This document shows, one piece after another, positions 30,433-42,022 of a stretch of DNA of 64,000 nucleotides. The notes below the pieces were generated by a model. The model worked only from the letters and a program-made list of their open reading frames with translations, did not search any database and was not told the DNA's origin. Positions within the stretch are counted from its first letter, which is position 1, and every line of letters starts with the position of its first letter. The translations under genes were made by a program, and so were the position numbers. The stretch covers positions 14,809,631 to 14,873,630 of the forward strand of contig OY294070.1 in assembly GCA_958510875.1 (NCBI GenBank). Reading direction: 5' to 3'. Source of the stretch: Endomychus coccineus. Its lineage: Eukaryota; Arthropoda; Insecta; Coleoptera; Endomychidae.

Positions 30433-31789
30433 AACGTGTAAATTCCACTTAACGGCTTGGAAATGGCCGCTGTAGTACAATCGGTTAACTCCTGTGACGT
30501 CAGCTATGCTGGACCGTATATTCTAAGAGTCATGGACCGTATATTCTAAGAGTCATGGACCGTATATTCTAAGGGTCATGTTTGTTCGGTGTCAGATCCG
30601 TTTCTATTTCGAGGTTGTTCTGTGAGACAGACATTGAAGCGCCAGAAAGGTGAGAAAATGGCGATTACTTCTCGTCAAATCGTTCAAGTGAAAAGTCGCA
30701 TTGCTAGGTTATTTTGAACAGGGAGGTGATACCAAGCTTGTTGTTTGGAACCAAATTCTAGGAATATTCTTCCGTTGAAAACAAAGACATCAATTACCAA
30801 TTTGGATTGGAATATTTGGAATTAATTGGGTAATTAATGTACCTTAGGGAATCTAAACCTAGTTTCGACGTGGCTGGTTGTGAACGAAAGTAAAGTTTGT
30901 CTTATTGGAAGGAAAAACCCTATCGTGATAGAGGTAACTATCTTTGTAATTCCATTTGATTTATTCACTGACTTCAGGAATTAATTTACCTTCATAGGTG
31001 GTATCTGACAGAACATAGGCTAGTCCTAAATTGAACAACAATTGTTATGTATTTTGTTTATGTCTGTCTTCTGACGACAATAGAACAATAGAGGTTTGAA
31101 CATTTCGTGATTTCAGGGTTCTTCTTCTTCCCCTTTTTTATCTATGTTGTGGAAAATTCAACAAGAAGTGTGTTGAGGATTGCTTGAATCTGCTGTGGAA
31201 AGATTAGGAGTCGCTGATTTATTTGTGCTGTACAATCGTGGAAACGGTAATCAATTGTGGCAGGGACCCCTACATGGAGTAGAAGTAATTAAACATCACC
31301 AAGCAAGTACAACATCCGCCTCTCACAGGTCAGGCTATCTATTTGGTTTATGTAACAATTTTAATAATCATTGAATATTGTATATTGTGTAAGTTCAACT
31401 GTTCACTGTTTTAATGATTTAGGTAATTATCTTCATCCATATTTCCCATTCATTCGCTTCATATCTCATTAATATTAAATTCTGTCATAAATTGTATCAA
31501 TATTAGTATTTCAAAGTAAATTTCAATCATTCTGGGTACAGGTCTTTTATTTTCCTTTCTTTCAGAGTAATTTAACCTGGGGACTTGAGTATTTGCATCC
31601 CCTAGTTATATAGATAATTCATTGGTTGGTTAAAATACTCTGGTGCCAGAATTTTTAACATCTAAAATATAACCTATGACCATCTTCACTGTAGCTGTCG
31701 GCAACCAAGTGATAAAATAGAGCTTTAGTTCATCCTTTAGTAAGAGTAAATTGTAACCCTTACATTATCTAGGAAGGCACCTACATCTT
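30433..31789. other. Unannotated stretch with a three-copy minisatellite
   Basis: Apart from the 23-bp repeat at 30,511-30,579, no gene was identified. The 64-codon frame at 31,180-31,374 matches no family I know. TGTAACG at 30,429 and TGGTGCCAGAA at 31,641 could be the ends of an old LTR plus tRNA-Leu-like primer site, but the evidence is too thin to call it. Confidence 0.4.
30511..30579. repeat. 23-bp minisatellite, three copies
   Basis: The unit GGACCGTATATTCTAAGAGT plus CAT is repeated at 30,511, 30,534 and 30,557; only one base differs in the third copy. Likely recent slippage or unequal exchange. Confidence 0.95.
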
Positions 31790-31992
31790 ATTACATCGTT
31801 TTGCCCTTTTCAAGGTAATCGATATGAACAATACCGTGTGCATCCCAAAAAACTGTCGCCACGACTTTGTTGGCCGATAAATCCACTTTGGCCTTTTTCG
31901 TCTGTTAATTTTAATGCGTTCTAGTTAATGATGGGATTCTCGATTGTGGCGCCATCTTTATTATTTTTCAAGGACTTTTCACCTTGCCCTCG
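31790..31992 (-). mobile_element. Mariner (family A) deletion derivative
   Basis: The right edge GCCCTCG at 31,986-31,992 with TA next to it, preceded by GGACTTTTCACCTT, is the complement of the family's left end. It is followed leftwards by the 5' non-coding block with GATGGCGCC and then jumps to transposase codons KRPKWIYRPTKSW and MHTVLFISITLK (damaged VFWDAHGIVHIDYL region). The deletion removes most of the N-terminal half. Confidence 0.8.
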
Positions 31993-31994
31993 TA

Positions 31995-33539
31995 TTAGGT
32001 AGTACTCTGTAATAATTGTTTGAAGAAGTTAATGAAAATCGAAGTTTCAATAGTTATTTTATTTGATATTTGGATTATGATTCACCTTAAAGTGGTTTCT
32101 CTTGATAGGATTGAAGCATTTTCCAAAAAATACCCCAATTCTGTTATTTCTGAGATGTAAAATTTGTTCCATCATCATCAATACAATTTAAATGAAAATG
32201 CACGCTCTAAGTTGGCAGTCCCTGGTATTGTCCTTGGGGGACTATTTTTTAACATTCCGCCGAGAGAAAAGAAACCACGAAATAAGATATCCGTATACCG
32301 CAGTGTAAAGTAAGGACGTAATTCTGTTTAACGGCTAATTAGTTTACGATACGCGCGTGCAATGTTAACTCTGCGATCCAATCAACCTAAACTAGGTGAC
32401 TTGTGTTGTCTGCTGCTTTGTGTCCGTGTATTTCGGTAACTTTTATCCGGTTTCTAGTGGCCTCCTCGCTAATTCACACGGAACTCCGGTTAGCCTTCCG
32501 GGGATTGTAACAATTATCGTCGTGTAGAAACATGGACGTTAGTAGTTAACGCATTCGGAGACGATGACCATATCGCTATCGTAACGTTTCGTCGTTACGT
32601 ACGAGCTCATACGTCAACAGAACCGCAACTACCGAAGAGAAAAAACATTTCTGAGACGCTATGTTGCTTCTTTCCGATTTCGGATCCGTAATCAGCGATT
32701 CCGGAAACCCCCATGGAGATATTTTCTCAAAAAATTTCCCATAATTTAAAGAAAAATAATAAATAATTCAATATAATTGTTAGAATAATGAAAATTTCCT
32801 GAAAAACGAAACAAAAAATGATTTTTTGGCCAAAACTTATTTTATTCCTATCTGTAGCATCTTGGATTCCGAACTAGAAACATTAAATATGAACATGAGA
32901 AACAAAACATAATAAATCTAAATACCGAAGTTATTGTAATTGCAAATATCTCTTATAAATGAATGTAAGTTCTATATAGGTACTACCAAAATCTGTTTTG
33001 TCCAATTCAATTTTTTCAAATTTTTTAGCAATTCAGCATGCTTCAGTATTTTAACAACAAAGCATAATATTTTATATTCAATTTATTAACAAATTAACTC
33101 TTTGAATTTTGAATTAACAATAACAATAATAAACACAAATGCTGTTGTTGTAAGTGTGTTATTGCAAGCGGTACCAACAATATTTCCAGCTTCAGAATCC
33201 AAAAAATGGTTCAATAAGGATTTCTCGAAATGAAAGTATCATGTTATTTTTTTTTTGAAAATACAAATTGAATTTGGTCGTATGTGAGGAACATTTGTTT
33301 TTCTTGAACTACCGGATCGCTTAAATATAAATTAGAAACTGTCTTTATAGTTGTTCGATGCGGCAAAGTCAATACGTTTGTACTTCTTAAAAACCTGCAT
33401 GCGTGTAAATGTAAAAGTCGGGATAAAATCATAGTATTTGCAGCCTTCGCAAGTCGTCTGCAGTGTAATCTGTTCCGATAGAAGATGAAATTAGAAATTT
33501 TTAATATCTACATACATATTCACTTAGGAAGTCTTTTGC
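31995..33539. other. Unannotated stretch
   Basis: No gene or repeat recognised. 32,330-32,720 is complex and CpG-rich (for example TAACGTTTCGTCGTTACGTA near 32,580) relative to the surrounding AT-rich DNA and could be regulatory or single-copy sequence, but no motif is diagnostic. Confidence 0.4.
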
Positions 33540-33850
33540 AACGCACTTTATTCAGTCATAACACTTTTATGCACGCCTATTTATAGGTAAAACACTTTTC
33601 ATCACACAAGGACAACTAGGGAACAAATTTAACATAAAAATTTCCAGAAGAAACAACTAAAACTCTAATTAAATTCTAATATTTATCTCCTATCACACTA
33701 AATAATGGCCATTCGCCGTTGAGACTAAACTGTACTGTCTAAGCTACGCCTGTGCTTCAATCCTTTTTGGTAATAACATCACACTTACGTTTGTAGTCAG
33801 CGCCCAGGTCTTGACTGAGGCCATGCTGATTTATTACTCAAATTATAAAT
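33540..33850. repeat. Dispersed repeat shared with 54,640-54,706 and 55,968-56,040
   Basis: AAATTCTAATATTTATCTCC with TATCACACTAAATA and, further on, ACGTTTGTAGTCAGCGCCCA match the sequences flanking the foldback element at 54,710-55,964. The shared sequence shows that the foldback interrupted a copy of this repeat. No coding. It could be an LTR or SINE-like family. Confidence 0.7.
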
Positions 33851-34861
33851 GATACATTAATAAATTATCATCGAGACTGAAACATTCTTTTCGTACAGCC
33901 ACTTATAATACTTGATAATGAGTGGTAAATTGTAGATCTCGAAACATGTAGTAAATATCTGAAAATTAGGATTGCGAGAATCAAAAACTACTAGTCTTGA
34001 ATTATTGTTAAAATGAACTTGGTTTTAGGTAATACAAATTTATATTTTTGCTAAATTTATATCGTTCAAAGTCATTCAAGTAATATCGATGAGTAATGAG
34101 TAAAATTGTAGATACCAATGTGGTATATAACCGTCCCTAAATTCCTACTATACTTGCTATGAATAATAATCAATCATAACAAGCCTCATATCACTGAATC
34201 ATTGGGTGCATTTCTATGAATAGTCTCTAAGGGGTTTATAAGACGAAGTAGCATGATATCGAGGTGGGGCTGACATAACATGGACTTTATGGACATCGCC
34301 TAATGTTCCTAATTGAAATTAACATACGAAACGAATTGCCCATTTTTATTTTGGTACAATTGAATTAAAGACAATGAACCTGCATATTCACCACCATGTT
34401 TTCTCTCCTGCACAATTACGAAACGATTATTAACTAACTGAATACAGTTGATACTTATTTCCAATGTAACTTCCCTCTATTTTACATTCTTTTAATTACT
34501 CACAAATTACTTTGTACGACGCGAGGGGAATTTTTTTGCCACGTCAAGAGCCAGGCGTCACTGTTCAACTTTGGTGGGGTTCGATCTTTATGATACGGGT
34601 TGTTTTCTCGATTCTGGGGTATATTCATTTGAGAGCCCGCATCATTAAAACGGGCTGTCAATTATATCATTAGCGGGTTATAATTATACGATTTGAATGC
34701 ATGAGTGTGTAATAAGTCCCATATTGAGCTCGCGAAGAACTTTTACATTGACGGGAAATGAGCTCCGCTTGAACTTGAGTAATACTTATTCACTATAAAT
34801 AAGAAACAATCACACTTATCCTCTAAAAATACATCGACATTTGTTACTAAAAGGTAACCTT
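33851..34861. other. Unannotated stretch
   Basis: No gene or repeat recognised. 34,500-34,760 is complex sequence of moderate GC. Confidence 0.5.
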
Positions 34862-34863
34862 TA

Positions 34864-35173
34864 CAGGGTGATAACACTTTTCGAGTCAATTTATTGTTAT
34901 TAAATACCTATATCTACGCCACTGGGAATAATACCGGTCTCAAATTATGTGCAAATGTGGTAACCTATCTACTCATCTACGGTACCAAATTTCATTGAGA
35001 CGTCTTGATTATGTTCGGAGATACACACAAAATTAAGAAATGTTTTATATAATTCAACACCCGTATCTCAAAAATTAAGCGTCTATGCATATATGTTAAT
35101 AGGAACTTTTTTCCTCAAAATCAAATTTGCTATCGACTGTTAAAGTTCTGCTACAAAAACCTGGGACATCCTG
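34864..35173. mobile_element. Mariner-like MITE, 310 bp
   Basis: Ends CAGGGTG and CATCCTG lie next to TA at 34,862-34,863 and 35,174-35,175. The right half (AACACCCGTATCTC, then TATGTTAATAGGAACTTTT) parallels the right arm of the 17,734 foldback (AACACCCTGTATCTC, TATGTTTATAGGAACTTTT). The left half does not fold onto it, so this is a one-armed relative. Confidence 0.7.
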
Positions 35174-35175
35174 TA

Positions 35176-37650
35176 TATTGTTGAAATCGCCATCCTAACC
35201 ACTTTTTCATTCATGAGATTTTCACCAAAAACGCAAAGGAAACGAGATAATAATGTTCATTCATTATATACAAGTTAGATAAGATTTGTTGAAAATATTT
35301 AGTTATGGTTAAATTTCATAGAATGTAAGTATATATGAAACTGAAGAAGGTACATATGAATAATAACAATGAAAAGAAGCTTCTAGAAATTCAAATTAGA
35401 TAAGGGGAAGATATCAAGGAGTACAAGATCAAGGAAAATCACCTGTTTGGATTAGAAAACAAGGGCTGGGAGAGTTTTTGTTTTGTAAGGAGGTTGTCCA
35501 TGAGCGTCTTTGGGAAGAGATACAAAATTGATTTATGTCGTTAAAAAGTTATATATTATTATGATATAAATTATTATCAAGTAAAAGATATCAAAATTAA
35601 TTAAATAATAATCTAATCAGAGGAACATACAGTTCGAGTAACTTCTGGGAATACGATTTCTAATTATGAAGGAAAATCACCATAACCTCTAACTGTGTGT
35701 TTTCAAAATAGATTATTCATATGTATTTTTGAAGAGGAGAAATGTATTCAGCATAACTGGTTGTGTAAAGATTTTCATTTAAAATAAGCAACAGAATTAT
35801 CTATCATCGTAAAGAAAAGAAATTATGTGTTTGTGAGTAATTGTTGAAAACTAAGGTTAGAAATATGAACTAAATTATCATAGAACAATAATTAATAATA
35901 GAGTTGAAATAGATATTAAATTTAGAACCATAGAAATAGAGTAAACAATGTTAAGAAATCTATGTCATAAATAAAATCTGTTACTTAGAAGTATCGATGT
36001 CATCTTAATTCATCAGTGACTCACATAATAATAATAATTCAAATCGGTTAGAAATTTTAATAGTAAATGTTTATCATCATTTTATAAACTTGTTTAATTG
36101 ATGTACTTATAAAATATAAAAAGCGTAGAGACAAAAGGTTCCTGCAGCCGGGCATAAAATAAATAAAAGACTGAGCTTAATAATCAAAGTAAGTAAATCA
36201 TAACATATAAAATACAATTACAATCATCATTCATAATAATAAATATATATATATTTGGGGTTTTTCGCTATTTTCGGAAGACTTTATGCAATTTTTCATT
36301 TTTTCACAATAAGCACTTTTTCAATCTTGTGATTTTTTCCAAAAATGCAAAGGAGATATTGCAAAATGTTTCCTCGATTTCTGGGAATTGGTGTTTTTTT
36401 TGTCTAGTTTCTGTGGACTATATGGCATGCCATAGAAAACGATGTCCCTCTCAAGTAAAACGTTGAAGGGGATAATGTAGACGACAATTCTTGAATTGCA
36501 AACAAAACATATATTCAGTGAGCTCGACAGAATATCGCGCACACCTATACACAGAGAAATATTTCCAACGCAATCGATAGAGAGAATCCATTTAATCTAA
36601 ATGTTTTCGTGGTAATTTTTAAAAAGTCATTCAATTTTCCAGCCGAACGAAAACACGACCATAAAGAGTGCCGTTCCTCCAAACAAAAGACATTACGTGC
36701 CGCGGTCGCAATCTCTATAATTTCAATATTTTCCCCCCCACGCGCACTTAAGTTAATTTTAATGTTAGATATTGGCAACGTTCTACCCACGGATCCAGAT
36801 TGCCGCTGTTCATAAATCAGCTTTTTATGATCCATTTATTCGCATTATTAATCGCTCGCGCCGGCTCTAAAACGGCAATTTGTAGAAAAAAATCTCGCCG
36901 TTTTCTTAATAGATCATCGGCTAACGGAACGGATTCTTTATCGCTCAGCTCATTAATTCCATCCTGATATTCAGAAATTGTTTGTGACGGAAAATGCGTT
37001 TGTTCCCCAAATCACGCCGGCGATGATAAATAACTTTGGTGTTATGTTTGCTTTCGATACAAGAATATGAAATTTGTAAACACAGGCAATTCGGACGTGT
37101 CCTAATTCATATTAGAAGTTAAAATCGATTTTCGTTGATTTCTAAAAGGAGAGGAACGTTCAAACTAGTTGCAGAATCTAAATGAACTTTAGGACCTTTC
37201 TCAAGTTGGAAAAAACTCAAAACTAGTAACATTTAATGCTAACAAATAGTCTACCACATTTCGATTGGTAATTGATTACTTGAGGATAAATAAAAGTTAC
37301 AGACATGTACTGGAAAGTACAGTGAAATTCCTCCTTTCGGCCACTCGTCAAAAGCGGTCACCCCTCTTAACGGTCAGTTTTGAAATTTCAAAAATTATTC
37401 TTATGGCAATTTATATAATAAGAGCGAAACCCTTTGAAAAAGGTCACGGTCAGTTTCAGCAACCACCTTTTGATTAAATCTTGTGGAAATGCCACCCTTA
37501 ATATCGGTGGGCAGTAAACCTTTACGCCGCCGACGGCCAACCGACCGGACCCTCGTTTCTAAGAATGATTGTAAGCAATAAACAATTGGGAGCTGACCTG
37601 GCTGTCTGATTTTATGACCAAAAAATTATTTAATTCAATTTGTTCCCTTG
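35176..37650. other. Unannotated AT-rich stretch
   Basis: No gene recognised. A short AT dinucleotide run is at 36,241-36,257. The antisense frame pair at 36,545-36,835 shows no known motif. 36,590-37,030 is more complex and might be single-copy DNA. Confidence 0.45.
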
Positions 37651-37654
37651 AGAA

Positions 37655-38035
37655 CTCTCTGAAACATAAACATTTGTTTATTATTGAAAAATGGGAAATT
37701 ATCGAGGAAAGCGAAAAATACGGTGCCAGTGCGTGAAAGTTGGCGGACCAGTTTAGTGTTGGAAGAACACAAGTCAATGATATTCTCAAGAGTAATATGG
37801 AATCAAAAGAACTTTTCGAAGAAGGAGACGCTAATGCAGTTTTCAAAAACAGGGATTTACTATTGACTAAATAGTTATGATTGGTTTTGCAAAGCTAGAA
37901 ATAAAAGCATTTCTATATCGGGACCCTTGATAAAGGAAAAAGCTAAATAAAGGTTCAAATGGCTGGCTGAATGGGTTCTGCAAGAGACACGGCATTTTTA
38001 AACCATTTGGATGGATGGATTTTGATGTGAAGGGT
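37655..38035 (+). pseudogene. Pogo/Tigger transposase, DNA-binding part
   Basis: Plus-strand frames give KHLFIIEKWEIIEESEKYGA, then KLADQFSVGRTQVNDILKSN (CENP-B-type helix-turn-helix), LFEEGDANAVFKNRDLL, YDWFCKARNKSISISGPLIK and NGWLNGFCKRHGIF, the second CENP-B-like domain. The gene is cut near 38,035 by the LINE, resumes at about 40,547, and resumes again at 42,023. Several frameshifts show age. In the active family it binds the element ends. Confidence 0.85.
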
Positions 38036-38040
38036 GTATA

Positions 38041-40545
38041 ATTATACTGGCACTTAGGCCTCTGAACTGGGCCCATTGTGCCACCCCTTCAAGGCGAAGG
38101 CCCCTGTCCCTCCTCAGCCATCGAGCCAACCAATCGCGTTGATCAGCCCGAGGACCGCGCCGGGTGGAGCGTCGCCAATGTTGACCAGATTTGGCCAGGG
38201 GTCCCCCAAAATGGCATCTCTTGTCGATGAGAGCGCCGGGCAGTGACAAATCACATGTTCCGCTGTCTCATCCTCTTCGTAGCATCCTCGACATATGGGG
38301 TCGACAACGACTCCCATCGTGTGAAGATGTTTATTTAGTCGGCAGTGTCCTGTCCATATTCCTACGAGTCTTCTAAGATTAAATCTTGTCAGTCGTAGGC
38401 AGAACTTTGCAATTTTTGAGCACGGTGCTTTTATAGCAGTATGTGCCTGTCTACAGCTATCATTCGATATCCATCGTTCGGTATGCCGTTTTAGGGTATC
38501 TTCTTTTATCAAAGCAGTCAGAGTGCTTGAGGTTAGCGGCAAGAAGGGCTCCGGCCCGAATAGTGTTTGTCCGGAGCCTTTTCGCGCCAGCCTGTCCGCC
38601 TCTTCATTTCCTTGATGTCCACTATGTCCTTTCACCCAGGTGAGTTGAACATCATTATACTGTGACAGATTTTCGAGGGTTCTGTGGCACTCCCAAACTA
38701 AACCTGAGTTAACCTTTTGGCTACTAAGGGCTTGTAGTGCTGCTCTGCTGTCTGTCATGATCCGTATTCGTTTGCCGGCGGTATTTTTGTCCGCCGCTAT
38801 TCTAGCTCCTTGGGTCACTGCTACTAGCTCCGTTTGGAACACTGTAGCATGGGATCCTAGAGGTATGTATTCGCGAAGGTCAAGTTCTTCGGAGAATATT
38901 CCAGAACCTGATCCCCGGCTATTTTTGGAGCCGTCCGTAAACATGTTTATGTCGGGCTTTGTTTCGTCATTTTCGTCTAAATCGATGTGATAGTGTTTGG
39001 TGAAAGTAAACTTCGCCGGTATGCGGTCTGCTTGTGCTCCAAGTAAAGGTATCCTCACGGACGCCTCCTCGAGAATGAAAGCATGACCACCTCCTCTTTT
39101 CACATTCCACAAATTTCCATTCCGCAGTCTTAGAGCCGCTCCCAGCGCCATCTCCTGTACAAAGAGGTCCAGGGGAGGCAAATTGAGAATAGTCTCCATG
39201 GCTGCAGTTGGTGTAGTTCTCATAGCCCCAGTCACTGCCAAGCACACAAGCCTTTGTACCCGACTGATGTGAGCTATTTCATTTGCTTGTCGGATTCTGG
39301 GCCACCAGACAAGTGCTCCGTAGCAGAGCATGGGTCTAATGACAGCCGTATATAGCCACAGGGTAATCTTAGGGGACAAGCCCCATGAGCGCCCCATCGC
39401 CCTACGACATTGCCAAAAAACCGCACATGCTTTGCTGACTTTTACTTCAAGGTGTCGATGCCAGTTTAGCTTGCTGTCAAGCACGATACCTAGGTACTTG
39501 ACCTCATATGCCAACCTGAGCTGGGTACCTTTAAGCTTTGGTAGGACCATCTGGTCCAGCTTTCGTTTCTTTGTGAACAGAACTAGCTCTGTCTTTGTGG
39601 GGTTCACTGACAGAGAGCATTCTATGCACCAGTCTTCAATTATCTTGAGAACGCTCTGCATTAGTTCACAGAGTACTCCAAGATAAAGTCCTGTAAGCAG
39701 GATTGTAAGATCATCTGCGTATCCAATGGTGTAGTAGCCCAACTCATTGAGTCGCCGAAGTAGGTTGTCAACTAATATGATCCATATTAGCGGCGATAGT
39801 ACTCCGCCCTGCGGACAGCCCCTACTTGCGATACCCCTTACGGTGCAGGCTCCTACAGTTACTTGAATTGCTCTCCATTCGAGGATATGGCGGGTCAAAC
39901 CACTTAAAGCGGGGGCCACTCCATGTTCCTCTAGGGCAGTGCTTATGCTATCAAAGGATGGTTGATCAAAAGCACCCTCGATGTCTATGAACAAACCCAG
40001 GGTGAACATTTTGTTCTCCATTGATCTCTCAATTCTGCTAACTACGGAATGTAGTGCTGAATCGGTCGATCTACCCGGGATGTACGCGTGTTGGTTGGGG
40101 TGCAGTGGATGAATCATCAACGCCGTGTCCCTAATCTCTCTGTCGCTCAACCTTTCTAATGTCTTCAGCAAGAATGACGTCAGACTGATTGGCCTATATG
40201 ATTTAGCCAAAGAATAGTCACTTTTCCCTGGCTTTGGGATAAAGACTACACGTACTTCCCTCCATTCTTTGGGGATGTATCTAAGAACGACGCAAGCCCG
40301 AAAGATTCGTACCAGGTGATCTAGTATGTCTTCCAGCCCCCACTGGAGGAGGGCTGGATACACGCCATCTACTCCCGGTTACTTGAAGGGAAGAAAAGTT
40401 TTGACTGCCCAGGCTACTTTGTCGGCGCTCACCGTCTGTTTTGCCACAGCCCAATCTCCTTCAACAGGTGTTGGGGTAGCATAGTCAGGCCAGTTCCCAC
40501 CGGGTTCCAAAGTGCAGCCTGGAAAGGCTGTGGTGAGTTCGCTAT
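38041..40545 (-). mobile_element. 5'-truncated LINE with RT and RNase H, inserted in the Tigger element
   Basis: The body runs leftwards from about 40,545, where RT upstream sequence (TAFPGCTLEPGGNWPDY, then VSADKVAWAVKTF) begins, to a short 3' region ending near 38,041. Tigger codons lie immediately on both sides (HGIF before, VEDWKIEL after), so this inserted into a once continuous Tigger gene. A clear target duplication was not found. The fragment at 28,390-28,655 shares its 3' text. Confidence 0.88.
38114..40363 (-). CDS. LINE reverse transcriptase-RNase H polyprotein, long open frame of 749 codons
   Basis: Residues about 1-260 are RT: RVVFIPKPGKSD, YRPISLTSFLLK, GLFIDIEGAFD, CPQGGVLSPLIW and the active site YADDLTILL (about 39,710-39,721). 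Residues about 470-600 are RNase H: INMFTDGSKNS (first Asp), ELVAVTQGARIA (Glu), IMTDSRAALQAL (Asp) and TWVKGHSGHQGNEEADRLA. A CCHC-like finger CRGC...HVICHC follows at about 690-710. The protein reverse-transcribes LINE RNA and removes it from the hybrid. The frame is preceded in frame by TAA (40,379-40,381) where LPFKxPGVDGVYP needs a sense codon, so the true product began further upstream and the endonuclease is missing. Not expressible as a working LINE despite the long frame. Jockey/I/R1 group; the clade is not settled. Confidence 0.9.
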   Translation of the reverse strand: MYPALLQWGLEDILDHLVRIFRACVVLRYIPKEWREVRVVFIPKPGKSDYSLAKSYRPISLTSFLLKTLERLSDREIRDTALMIHPLHPNQHAYIPGRSTDSALHSVVSRIERSMENKMFTLGLFIDIEGAFDQPSFDSISTALEEHGVAPALSGLTRHILEWRAIQVTVGACTVRGIASRGCPQGGVLSPLIWIILVDNLLRRLNELGYYTIGYADDLTILLTGLYLGVLCELMQSVLKIIEDWCIECSLSVNPTKTELVLFTKKRKLDQMVLPKLKGTQLRLAYEVKYLGIVLDSKLNWHRHLEVKVSKACAVFWQCRRAMGRSWGLSPKITLWLYTAVIRPMLCYGALVWWPRIRQANEIAHISRVQRLVCLAVTGAMRTTPTAAMETILNLPPLDLFVQEMALGAALRLRNGNLWNVKRGGGHAFILEEASVRIPLLGAQADRIPAKFTFTKHYHIDLDENDETKPDINMFTDGSKNSRGSGSGIFSEELDLREYIPLGSHATVFQTELVAVTQGARIAADKNTAGKRIRIMTDSRAALQALSSQKVNSGLVWECHRTLENLSQYNDVQLTWVKGHSGHQGNEEADRLARKGSGQTLFGPEPFLPLTSSTLTALIKEDTLKRHTERWISNDSCRQAHTAIKAPCSKIAKFCLRLTRFNLRRLVGIWTGHCRLNKHLHTMGVVVDPICRGCYEEDETAEHVICHCPALSSTRDAILGDPWPNLVNIGDAPPGAVLGLINAIGWLDG

Positions 40546-40546
40546 T

Positions 40547-40820
40547 GTGGACGAAATATGCGTTGAAGACTGGAAAATTGAATTGACTATGAAGCTAAAG
40601 ATATTTTTAATGCTTACGAAACCGGACTTTACTATTTGGCAATGCCAAACAAAACTTTTGCATTCAAGAGTGATAAATATGCTGGAGAAAAATCAGCTAA
40701 ACAGCGAGTGACACTTCTATTTTGCTGTAACATGAATGGTGGGAAGGAAATTCCACTAGTTATAGAAAAAAACAAAAATCCTCGATGTTTCTAAGGAGCA
40801 CATGTAGATAAATTTTCACT
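40547..40820 (+). pseudogene. Pogo/Tigger transposase, start of the DDE domain
   Basis: One frame reads VDEICVEDWKIEL, then DIFNAYETGLYYLAMPNKTF, SAKQRVTLLFCCNMNGGKEI and KNPRCF, a stop, and GAHVDKFSL. The family has NADETG; here the catalytic Asp is Tyr (FNAYETG). It is continued in the third piece after the 1,191-bp insertion. Confidence 0.85.
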
Positions 40821-42011
40821 TATAATACAACAAGAGCTTAATATACTTCCGGGAATTTTCTTGAGGGCACGAATATTTTGAAAATATTCGTGCCCTCAAG
40901 AAAATTTCCAGGAATAATTTAAGCTTGCGTGGTATTCGGTAAGAAAATTTCACACCATAATTTGGAAAAAAACTATTAATACAATCTGACATTTTAAATT
41001 AATTTCACTGCTTGTCAAGTCCACCATGTTTCGTTAAATAAAAAATATTACAAATTTTAGTTACACCAAATGCTAAAACTCAGATGGGTATTATATCAGT
41101 CTATCGCCCTTCCATAATTTTAGGTCACTAAAGGTGGTAGAAATGTATTTTTTGTTAAAGTAATCCATAACACTTCTTATGTAAAAAATACAATATTAAC
41201 ATGGTTTGTTGCAGTAGGTGGCCGTGATATAGGCGGCCATGCTTTTGACAGATGAGGTTTATATTGGTAAATTACATTGACTTACTGTATAGTAAACCAG
41301 CAAACAAAGATATTCTTATGTAAAACATTCCTTGTAAGCATTTGCGTTAAACAATTTGAGAAAAATGAAATGCTTTGAAAAGTACAATGTATGTAAATAC
41401 TGCAAAGAGTTGAGTCAAGTGCAAATATGTCATCCAAAATTAATATATTTAACGAATTTAATGGAAGATTGCGACCAGGAAGCGTTATAGTTGAATGGTT
41501 TGTTTACGAAAATCCAAGAAAGTCTGCTGCAGATGTCAAGTAAATATGGCCTTTTGCGTGAAAGAGATTTGAACAAAATTGTTTCAAAATATTACATATG
41601 TGTCTTAAAACACAGACATCTAATTAATTCGTCACCTTCCTATTCACCATTAAGAAGAGAGGATGGGTTAGAATTCAAACTACATTTGAATCTTACTATG
41701 TTTGTAGATCCTACGTTTTTTGAAATATAAATTGTTAATGCATAATAATTAAACAAATTTGTGTTTTCTGTTTAATGAAACTTTATAGCGAATAATAAAT
41801 AATAATGTTAATTCTTCTAGACATTTTGCATTAATCGCACAGGTATATCTACAATATTTAATGGTTGTAGATCATATGTTTACCTTTTCAACTGTCAAAA
41901 AATTTCCACTTAAATATCGTGGCGGCACGAAAAAATTTCCGGAAATTTTTTTAGTTGTCATGGTAACTAGTCAAAATTAAGGCATCTTATTGGTTAAAAA
42001 GTAGAGGTGTG
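40821..42011. mobile_element. Unclassified 1,191-bp insertion with 11-bp target duplication
   Basis: AAATTTTCACT occurs at 40,810-40,820 and again at 42,012-42,022. Removing one copy and the DNA between them rejoins Tigger codons HVDKFSL to NKKAWMTTK. The inserted segment starts TATAATACAACAAG and ends GTAGAGGTGTG, with no obvious terminal inverted repeat and no known domain. A 79-codon frame at 41,491-41,730 is unrecognised. It contains a large palindrome near its left end. An 11-bp duplication would suit a retroposed sequence or a Mutator-type element. Class unknown. Confidence 0.75.
40852..40909. repeat. 58-bp near-perfect palindrome
   Basis: Arms of about 28 bases centre on base 40,880. 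The left arm contains CTTGAGGGCACGAATATTTT and the right arm its complement AAAATATTCGTGCCCTCAAG. A single-base indel at the outer end is the only mismatch seen. It lies 30 bases inside the unclassified insertion. Confidence 0.95.
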
Positions 42012-42022
42012 AAATTTTCACT

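Noticed and set aside
30429..31660. LTR between TGTAACG and TGGTGCCAGAA
   Set aside because: No paired LTR, the putative end lacks CA, and the primer-site match is partial.
38114..40363. Longest frame as a host gene
   Set aside because: YADD, RNase H and CCHC blocks, 5' truncation and insertion in a Tigger show it is a LINE.
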